A stretch of 32,759 nucleotides of DNA from Nonomuraea corallina (GTDB lineage: Bacteria; Actinomycetota; Actinomycetes; Streptosporangiales; Streptosporangiaceae). The stretch lies in NCBI RefSeq assembly GCF_027620315.1, contig NZ_JAPNNL010000072.1, forward strand, positions 1 to 32,759. Direction: 5' to 3'. How positions within the stretch are numbered: the stretch's first letter is position 1; every line of letters begins with the position of its first letter. The position numbers were made by a program, and so were the translations under genes. The notes below the pieces were generated by a model. It was not told where the DNA came from, made no database searches, and saw only the letters and a list, made by a program, of their open reading frames with translations. Below, piece after piece: positions 23,286 to 29,037 of this stretch.

Positions 23286-24134
23286 ATGACGACACTGCTC
23301 CAGCCCGGCCGAATTTCGCCCATGCGAAAGGTTCCCGCCCACATCGAGCGGCCGGAGTACGTCGGCAAGAAGCGCCCCAAGACCGGCGAGCCGGACGTGA
23401 AGACCCCTGAGATCATCGAGCGCATGCGGGTCGCCGGCCGCCTGGCCGCCCAGGCGCTCGAAGAGGTCGGCCGGCACGCGCGGCCCGGCGTCACCACCGA
23501 CGAGCTCGACCGGATCGGCCACGAGTTCCTCATCGACCACGGCGCCTACCCGAGCACGCTCGGCTACAAGGGCTACCCCAAGTCGCTGTGCACCTCGATC
23601 AACGAGGTGATCTGCCACGGCATCCCCGACGACACCGTGCTGCGCGACGGCGACATCGTCAACGTCGACATCACCGCCTACATCGGCGGCGTCCACGGCG
23701 ACACCGACGCCACCTTCCTGGTCGGCGAGGTCGACGAGGAGTCGCGGCTGCTGGTCGAGCGCACCCGCGAGGCGATGATGCGGGCCATCAAGGCCGTCGC
23801 GCCGGGCCGCCAGCTCAACGTGGTCGGCCGGGTGATCGAGGCGTACGCCAAGCGGTTCGGCTACGGCGTGGTGCGCGACTTCACCGGTCACGGCATCGGC
23901 ACCACCTTCCACTCCGGCCTGATGGTGCCCCACTACGACGACCCGTCGCTCCGGGTGGAGCTGGTGGCGGGCATGACGTTCACGATCGAGCCGATGCTGA
24001 CGCTGGGCACGATCGACTACGAGATCTGGCCCGACAAGTGGACCGCGGTGACCAAGGACCGTAAGCGCACCGCGCAGTTCGAGCACACCATCCTGGTCAC
24101 CGAGACCGGCAGCGAGATCCTCACCTCGCCCTAG
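23286..24134 (+). CDS. map: Type I methionine aminopeptidase
   Basis: Removes the initiator methionine from nascent proteins. The 282 residues carry all five metal ligands: Asp128 (NVDIT), Asp139 (HGDTD), His202 (TGHGIG), Glu235 (TIEPM) and Glu266 (QFEHT). His111 (VICHGIP) is also present. A roughly 40-residue N-terminal extension with Pro-rich, basic sequence (ERPEYVGKKRPKTGEP) marks the actinobacterial MetAP1c form, thought to contact the ribosome. The start is ATG at 23286. The stop region overlaps the convergent ATPase gene by 14 bp (24121-24134). Confidence 0.97.
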   Translation: MTTLLQPGRISPMRKVPAHIERPEYVGKKRPKTGEPDVKTPEIIERMRVAGRLAAQALEEVGRHARPGVTTDELDRIGHEFLIDHGAYPSTLGYKGYPKSLCTSINEVICHGIPDDTVLRDGDIVNVDITAYIGGVHGDTDATFLVGEVDEESRLLVERTREAMMRAIKAVAPGRQLNVVGRVIEAYAKRFGYGVVRDFTGHGIGTTFHSGLMVPHYDDPSLRVELVAGMTFTIEPMLTLGTIDYEIWPDKWTAVTKDRKRTAQFEHTILVTETGSEILTSP

Positions 24135-24510
24135 GCACGACCCCCGACACGGTGGTGCCCTCGCCGGGCACGCTGCTGACCGACAGGGAGCCGCCGAGCC
24201 CGGCGAACGCGGCCCGCATGCGGGCGATGCCGCGGCCGGTCAGCGGCGGCCGGGCCCCCTTGCCGTGGTCGCTCACCGTCATCCGCAGACCGCTGGGCGC
24301 CGCCGTGACGGCGACGGACACCGTCGTGGCCTCGCTGTGCCGTTCGACGTTGTCGAGCGCGTCGGCGAGCACCGCCAGCACCCCCTTCGCGACGCGGGGC
24401 CGCACGTCGGCGTCCGGCAGCGCCCAGACCTCGACCGTGATCCCCGTACGCCGCGACCATTCGGCCAGGTGGCCTTCGAGCGCTTCGGCCAGGCTTTCCT
24501 CCCCGCGCAT
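24121..24510 (-). CDS. Orphan histidine-kinase-type ATPase domain
   Basis: 129 residues that match only the C-terminal end of NarL-system kinases: a lead-in helix (SLAEALEGHLAEWSRRTGIT), the N-box DALDNVERHSEAT, the G1 box SDHGKG and GRGIARMRAAFAGLGGSLSV. No His-containing dimer domain lies upstream in any frame that I could see, so it cannot autophosphorylate in the usual way. It may be a remnant, or a free ATPase that acts like anti-sigma kinases. Within this strand the frame runs far upstream, but that part is the shadow of ctaG. The start is ATG at 24510 after GGAAGAG; GTG at 24528 is an alternative. It overlaps map tail to tail. Confidence 0.75.
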   Translation of the reverse strand: MRGEESLAEALEGHLAEWSRRTGITVEVWALPDADVRPRVAKGVLAVLADALDNVERHSEATTVSVAVTAAPSGLRMTVSDHGKGARPPLTGRGIARMRAAFAGLGGSLSVSSVPGEGTTVSGVVPRAR

Positions 24511-24634
24511 ACGCGTCTCTTCCGTCACCGGTCCACGCCTTCCTGAGGCCGAGCGCGCCGGCCGGACCGCCGGCGTCGAGAACGCGGAACGCCGCCCCAC
24601 GGCAGGCTCGCGCCGCCCCCTGTCGGAAAGGCTA

Positions 24635-24659
24635 CCCGGCGTTCGCACGGCGTGCCGGG
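24635..24659 (-). terminator. Hairpin after the copper operon
   Basis: Nested arms cccggc/gccggg (24635-24640 and 24654-24659) or gcac/gtgc (24645-24648 and 24652-24655) lie 28 bp beyond the CtaG stop on the minus strand. There is no T-run. The rest of the 24511-24686 gap shows nothing more than the start region of the ATPase gene. Confidence 0.45.
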
Positions 24660-24686
24660 GGCGGATAGCAGGGCCTACCCGATCGG

Positions 24687-26657
24687 CTACTCGCGCTTGT
24701 CGAGCTGGTTGAGCCTGGCGAGGTAGTCGTTGTACGAGCTGAGCTCCGGGTCGCCGGAGCGGGCGGCGGAGCGGTCGTCGCGCCGGGCCTTGCGGTCCTC
24801 GCTCCGGTACCACTGCACCGCGATGGCCAGCAGCACGATGAGGGTCGGGATCTCGCCGAACCCCCACGCGATGGCGCCGCCGTTCTGCTGCTCCTGCAGC
24901 AACGGCCCGCCCCACGTCCGGCCGAGCTGCTCGTACCAGCCCGGCGCGATGAGCGTGCCGGTCATCATCAGCGCGATGCCGAAGAACGCGTGGAACGGCA
25001 TGGTGACGAAGAGCAGCAGCAGCCTGCCCACGTACGGGAGCCGGTGCGGGCCGGGGTCGACCCCGATGACCACCCAGAAGAACAGGCAGCCGCTCACCAG
25101 GAAGTGAACGATCATGAAGAGGTGGCCGAGGTGCTCCTCCATGGCGGCCTCGAACAGCGGCGTGAAGTAGAGCGCGTAGGTGGACGCGATGAAGATCGCG
25201 GTGGCGATGCCCGGATGGGAGATGACGCGCACGTACCCGCTGTGGAGGATAGCGGTCAGCCACTCGCGCGGCCCGCGGTCGCCGCGCCGGGTGGCGGGCT
25301 TGAGCGCGCGCAGCGCGAGCGTGATGGGGGCGCCGAGCACCAGGAAGATCGGCACGATCATGGCCAGCGTCATGTGCTCGATCATGTGGACGTCGAACAT
25401 GACCTTGGCGTAGCGGGCCACGCCGCTCTGGGTGGCGAAGGTCAGGATGACCACGCCGGCGTACCACGACGCGGTGCGGCCCCACGGCCAGGCGTCGCCG
25501 CGCCGCAGCAGGCGTACGACGCCCGCGCCGTACAGCCCGGCCAGGACGGCGGCCAGGAGCGCGAAGAACAGGTCGAACCACCACAGCGTGAAGATGTTCG
25601 ACAGCGAGATCGGCGGCGGGACCGGGTAGCCGAGCAGGTCGAAGGCCCGGTCGGCGGGCAGGGTGACCGGCGGGGGCGGGGTGCGCGCCAGCGCCACCGC
25701 CAGCCCGATCGTCGCCAGCATGAGCAGCAGCTCGCCGCCCGCGAGCCGGGCGAACGCGCGCGGGCGGCCCGCGTCGAGGTCGACGAGGGTGCGCTGGCGG
25801 TGCCACCAGCCGATGTAGCCGAGCAGCACGAACGCCACGATCTTGGCCACGACGAGGACGCCGTAGCTGGAGGTCCACAGGTCGGACAGCGACGTCAGCC
25901 GCGCCAGCACGCTGAACACGCCGGACAGCCCCACCCCGGCGTAGATCCACACCGCCATCCGGGAGAAACGGCCGGCGACCACGTCGAGCTGCGGCTGCTT
26001 GAGCGCGGCGTGCAGGGCGAGCACCGCCAGCCCGCCCACCCACAGGGCCAGCGTCAGCAGGTGGAGCGTGACCGAGGTGACGGCCAGGCCGTGGTTGGGC
26101 GAGGAGGCGGAGTGGCCGGTGAGCGCCGGTGGCGTCAGCGTGACCAGCGCGAGCAGCAGCAGCCCCGCCGTCGCCCCGACGGTGATCACGCCGCGCGAGA
26201 ACAGCGCGATCGACAGCCCGAACAGCACCACGAGCGTGAGCGCGATGCCGGGGCTCTCCTGCGTGGCGTAGCCGACCAGGAAGCTGCGGTTGAGGATCTG
26301 CGGGACCGGCCGCGCCCACACGTCGGAGACGCTGAAGACCATGGTGAGGAAGGCCGCCGCGGCCCAGGCGAGCCCCGCCCACGAGGCGGCGCGCACGTAA
26401 CTCTGCGCGGTCCTGCCGAGCACGCCCTTGTCGCTGGGCAGCAGCAACGCGGCGGCCAGCAGCAGGCCGACCGTGGCGACGCCGGCCACGTCCATGGCCA
26501 GCTTGGAGATCGGCAGCCCCCATCGGGTCACGACTCCGGACGACGGCACGCCGAGGATGATCCTGGGGAACGCCGCGCCGCCGACGATCATGGCGATCAC
26601 GAGGGCGGCGACCGCCGCCCCCGCCGCCGCGAGCGCGAGACGCGCGGCCCTGGTCAC
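24687..26657 (-). CDS. CopD-CtaG fusion, copper transport and cytochrome oxidase assembly
   Basis: 656 residues with about 15 membrane segments. The N-terminal half resembles CopD: LVTLTPPALTGHSASSPNHG with HLLTLALWVGGLAVLALH, His residues placed for copper passage, and VVAKIVAFVLLGYIGWWHR. The C-terminal half is a caa3-type oxidase assembly factor (CtaG): WWFDLFFALLAAVLAGLYG, FDVHMIEHMTLAMIVPIF, HLGHLFMIVHFLVSGCLFFW and MPFHAFFGIALMMTGT. The protein should move copper across the membrane and help load it into cytochrome oxidase. GTG at 26657 overlaps the CopC stop (GTGA). The fusion is common in actinobacteria. Confidence 0.92.
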   Translation of the reverse strand: MTRAARLALAAAGAAVAALVIAMIVGGAAFPRIILGVPSSGVVTRWGLPISKLAMDVAGVATVGLLLAAALLLPSDKGVLGRTAQSYVRAASWAGLAWAAAAFLTMVFSVSDVWARPVPQILNRSFLVGYATQESPGIALTLVVLFGLSIALFSRGVITVGATAGLLLLALVTLTPPALTGHSASSPNHGLAVTSVTLHLLTLALWVGGLAVLALHAALKQPQLDVVAGRFSRMAVWIYAGVGLSGVFSVLARLTSLSDLWTSSYGVLVVAKIVAFVLLGYIGWWHRQRTLVDLDAGRPRAFARLAGGELLLMLATIGLAVALARTPPPPVTLPADRAFDLLGYPVPPPISLSNIFTLWWFDLFFALLAAVLAGLYGAGVVRLLRRGDAWPWGRTASWYAGVVILTFATQSGVARYAKVMFDVHMIEHMTLAMIVPIFLVLGAPITLALRALKPATRRGDRGPREWLTAILHSGYVRVISHPGIATAIFIASTYALYFTPLFEAAMEEHLGHLFMIVHFLVSGCLFFWVVIGVDPGPHRLPYVGRLLLLFVTMPFHAFFGIALMMTGTLIAPGWYEQLGRTWGGPLLQEQQNGGAIAWGFGEIPTLIVLLAIAVQWYRSEDRKARRDDRSAARSGDPELSSYNDYLARLNQLDKRE

Positions 26658-27247
26658 GGCTTCTTCTTCCGCGCGCTCAGCAGGAACCCGATGCCGATGC
26701 CGACGAGCGCGCCGACCACGATCAGCAGCCAGACGGGGAAGGCTGCGGCGTCGTCCTCCGCCGAGACCTCCTGAGCGGGCTGCGACCCGGCCGGCTCGGG
26801 AGCGGCCGGCTGGTCGGTCGGCTGGGCCGTCGCGCTCCCGGCCGGGGACGCGCTCTGCGTCGGCGTCGCGCTCGGTGACGGGCTCGCGCCCTTGACGGTG
26901 AACGGCACCTCGCCCTCGATCGGGTGGCCGTCGGAGGAGACGACCCGGTAGGCGATGGTGTAGTCGCCGTCGGGCAGCTCGCCCTTCAGCCGCTGCGTGA
27001 CCACCCGCCCGTCCACCTCCGGGTCGCCGGACTGGTGCTGGGTGTCACCCGGACCGCGCACGCTCACGAAGGGCATGCGGATCTTGCCGGTGAACTCCAG
27101 CTTGACCTCGTCCACGGACTTGACCGTGGCGTCCTTGGCGGGGTTGCTGCTCTTGAGCGCGTCGTGGGCCAGGGCGGGCCCGGCGGTGACGACGACCAGC
27201 AGCGCGGCGAGGATCGCGGTGACGGCCGCGAGCGGGGAACTCTTCAT
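26654..27247 (-). CDS. CopC-domain copper-binding protein, membrane anchored
   Basis: 197 residues. Signal peptide AILAALLVVVTAGPALA; cleavage leaves His28 as the first residue (HDALKSSNPA). This N-terminal His, with Asp106 and His108 in VVSSDGHPIEG, matches the copper site of CopC proteins. A Pro/Ser/Thr/Gln-rich linker (about 120-165) leads to one C-terminal membrane helix (FPVWLLIVVGALVGIGIGF) and a basic tail. It probably gives copper to the CopD-CtaG protein encoded by the overlapping next gene. ATG at 27247 has GAGGTG just upstream. Confidence 0.94.
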   Translation of the reverse strand: MKSSPLAAVTAILAALLVVVTAGPALAHDALKSSNPAKDATVKSVDEVKLEFTGKIRMPFVSVRGPGDTQHQSGDPEVDGRVVTQRLKGELPDGDYTIAYRVVSSDGHPIEGEVPFTVKGASPSPSATPTQSASPAGSATAQPTDQPAAPEPAGSQPAQEVSAEDDAAAFPVWLLIVVGALVGIGIGFLLSARKKKP

Positions 27248-27291
27248 GGCACCTCAAGGCTACCGAGCGCCCTGCCCGGTCCGTACCCCGA

Positions 27292-28575
27292 TCAGAGACC
27301 CGCGCAGGCCAGCGCGCGCTGGTAGGCGTCGACGCTGCCCTCGGCGTCGCCGATCTCCTCCAGGGTCTCGGCTGTGGCGTACCAGGCGCCGGCCGACTGG
27401 AAGGACGACGGCATCGGCTCCAGCGCCTCACGGATTACCCGCAGGTGCCGGTCGGCCTCGGCGGCGTCGCCGCGCAGGCTGTGGGCCTTGCCCAGCAGCA
27501 GGTGAGCCTGCGGCACCTGGGCGACGGCAGTGTCGGACAGCAGGTCGGCGGCGGCGTGGCCGTGCTCCAGCGCTTTGTCGAGGTTGCCGGTCACGAACGC
27601 GACGTGCGCCAGCTCGGTACGCGCCCGTGCGCGGTCGATCACGCTGGTGGAGCTCTGCTCCTGCTCCCTGACCGCGCGGTGGAGGTGGTCGAGTACCGAG
27701 GCCGTCTCCTCCGGGTGCACCCGCCGCTTGAGCTGCGCGTACGCCACCCGCATCTTGGCCAGCAGCCGCGGGTGGTCGGTCTCGCCCATCAGCGCCAGGG
27801 CGCGCTCGGCGAAGACGAGCACCTCCTCCCGGTGGCCGGTGTAGTCGGCGGTGAAGGCGGCGTTCCAGTTGGCCGCGGCCATGGCGCGGGGGGAGCCGAG
27901 CGCCTCGGCGGCGTTGAGCAGCTCGGCGGCGAACTGCCGGGCACGCAGGTGGTCGCCGCGAACGAGGTAGGCGGCCAGCAGGGTGGCGCCCAGCTCGACC
28001 ATGAGGTCGGACCACACGGGCCGGCTGGCGCTGTTCAGGAAGCTCTCGCCGATCTCGACGGCCTCGCTCAGCCGGTTGCTCTGCCGGTTGATGCGGCACA
28101 GGGCGATGGCGATCTCGATCTGACGCTCGGGCGCGAGGCCCTCGCCGCGCAGCCGCTCAAGGATCGTGATCGCCTCCTCGCGGGAGCCGCACGCCTCGGC
28201 AGCCAGGGCCAGCCCGAATTCGGTCTCTTGACGAAGGTCCGTCAAACCTGTCAGGTTATTGTCCGCGAGAAGCTCGGTGAAGCGTGTGCGGGCCTCGGCG
28301 ACCTCGCCGTTCTCCAGCGCCAGCCGGGCGTAGCCGAGCGCGAGTTCGATGTCCTCCATCTGCTCGGCCGTGACACCGTTGACCAGATAGGAGAGTGAGC
28401 AGTCGAGCTTCTGCGCCAGCAGCTCCAGAACGGCTGGAGTGGGAGTGCGCTTGCCGCTCTCGATCAAGGAGACATAGCTGTCGGACAGTTCGGGATGGGC
28501 GAGCTGCGCCTGCGACAGACCGCGCTGCCGCCGCACCGTCTTTATCCGGAGTCCGATTAGATCAGATGTGGTCAC
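27292..28575 (-). CDS. XRE-family regulator with TPR domain (RRNPP-like architecture)
   Basis: 427 residues. The N-terminal helix-turn-helix at 8-66 is of the XRE type (IKTVRRQRGLSQAQLAHPEL, SDSYVSLIESGKRTPTPAVL, LAQKLDCSLSYL). The rest, from about 75, is helical with TPR-like pairs (LALGYARLALENGEVAEA, AITILERLRGEGL, LAHVAFVTGNLDKALEHG, YATAETLEEIGDAEGSVDAY). This order, XRE then TPRs, is that of Firmicute receptors for imported peptides (PlcR, NprR, Rgg, ComR). GTG at 28575 has AGGGAG about 9 nt upstream. The next gene, 62 bp away on the opposite strand, encodes a small secreted peptide. A control by that peptide is inferred, not shown. Confidence 0.88.
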   Translation of the reverse strand: MTTSDLIGLRIKTVRRQRGLSQAQLAHPELSDSYVSLIESGKRTPTPAVLELLAQKLDCSLSYLVNGVTAEQMEDIELALGYARLALENGEVAEARTRFTELLADNNLTGLTDLRQETEFGLALAAEACGSREEAITILERLRGEGLAPERQIEIAIALCRINRQSNRLSEAVEIGESFLNSASRPVWSDLMVELGATLLAAYLVRGDHLRARQFAAELLNAAEALGSPRAMAAANWNAAFTADYTGHREEVLVFAERALALMGETDHPRLLAKMRVAYAQLKRRVHPEETASVLDHLHRAVREQEQSSTSVIDRARARTELAHVAFVTGNLDKALEHGHAAADLLSDTAVAQVPQAHLLLGKAHSLRGDAAEADRHLRVIREALEPMPSSFQSAGAWYATAETLEEIGDAEGSVDAYQRALACAGL

Positions 28576-28597
28576 GGTCGCCGCTCCCTGAAATGAT

Positions 28598-28616
28598 AAG
28601 TTCCAAGCAAGTTCCA
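28598..28616. promoter_or_regulatory. Direct repeat AAGTTCCA x2, 11 bp apart
   Basis: aagttcca occurs at 28598-28605 and 28609-28616 in the 62-bp gap between the XRE-TPR gene and the peptide gene. As heptamers this is AGTTCCA-AGCA-AGTTCCA, a 7-4-7 layout on one helix face, like the direct heptamers bound by SARP proteins, and also open to an XRE dimer. TATCAT on the minus strand (28598-28593) abuts the repeat. Confidence 0.6.
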
Positions 28617-28637
28617 GATCCGCGAGGGAGATCCCCC

Positions 28638-28784
28638 ATGCGCACGCGCCTCACCATGTCCGCACTCATTGCCTTGCTCGGGGCCGTGGTGGCCGTCGGG
28701 GGTAATAGTACGGCTGCGAACGCGGAATCGTCTGCCCCCGTCTCAGTCTCGACAGCTTTCCTGAGCGACGATCTCTGCTGCTGA
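28638..28784 (+). CDS. Small secreted peptide, candidate signal
   Basis: 48 residues. ATG at 28638 follows GAGGGAG with about 7 nt spacing, the best ribosome site in this region. The N-terminus MRTRLTMSALIALLGAVVAV is a clear export signal, with ANA as likely cleavage site at 27-29. The mature part would be 19 residues, ESSAPVSVSTAFLSDDLCC, rich in Ser and Val and ending in two Cys. There is no lipobox or membrane anchor after cleavage. It is divergent from the XRE-TPR regulator and upstream of the SARP gene. I recognise no family. No modification enzymes, protease or peptide transporter are encoded nearby. Confidence 0.75.
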   Translation: MRTRLTMSALIALLGAVVAVGGNSTAANAESSAPVSVSTAFLSDDLCC

Positions 28785-28801
28785 CCCAGCATGGTGAGAG
28801 C

Positions 28802-28816
28802 GGCGACGCGGTCGCC
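28802..28816 (+). terminator. Candidate hairpin after the peptide gene
   Basis: ggcgac (28802-28807) and gtcgcc (28811-28816) pair around gcg, 17 bp after the stop. Short outer pairing gcatgg/ccatgc is possible as an alternative. No T-run follows. Confidence 0.4.
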
Positions 28817-28930
28817 ATGCCGGTGCGGCGCCCGCCGTGTGATCGCGCCCTCGGGCCGACGGCATCCCGCGTCCCCGTCCCTGCCGCCCCGTCGGATGTC
28901 CCCCTAGCCCCACGAGGGGTCATCGTAGGC

Positions 28931-28960
28931 GGCGCGTCTACATTTCTTCTAGACGGCGCC
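28931..28960 (+). promoter_or_regulatory. Stem-loop ahead of the SARP gene
   Basis: ggcgcgtcta (28931-28940) and tagacggcgcc (28950-28960) pair over 10 bp with one bulged base around a 9-nt AT-rich loop. TACATT (28939-28944), the best -10-like hexamer here, is inside the element. A weaker inverted repeat cctgatc/gatcagg follows at 28968-28999. The remaining part of the 28785-29037 gap shows no other feature I can support. Confidence 0.5.
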
Positions 28961-29037
28961 ATGTGGGCCTGATCGGCCACGTTCCCGCCCGTGATCAGGT
29001 CACGCCCGTCGTGGTCCGCGCACGGGGGGAGAGTCAG

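Noticed and set aside
24511..24686. Missing His-box half of the orphan ATPase in another frame
   Set aside because: No frame in this stretch shows a dimerisation/His motif such as RDLHD; the sequence is Pro/Arg-rich with no domain.
28638..28784. RiPP (lanthipeptide-like) precursor
   Set aside because: Ser and Cys are present, but the N-terminus is a Sec signal and no cyclase, dehydratase, protease or dedicated transporter is encoded nearby.
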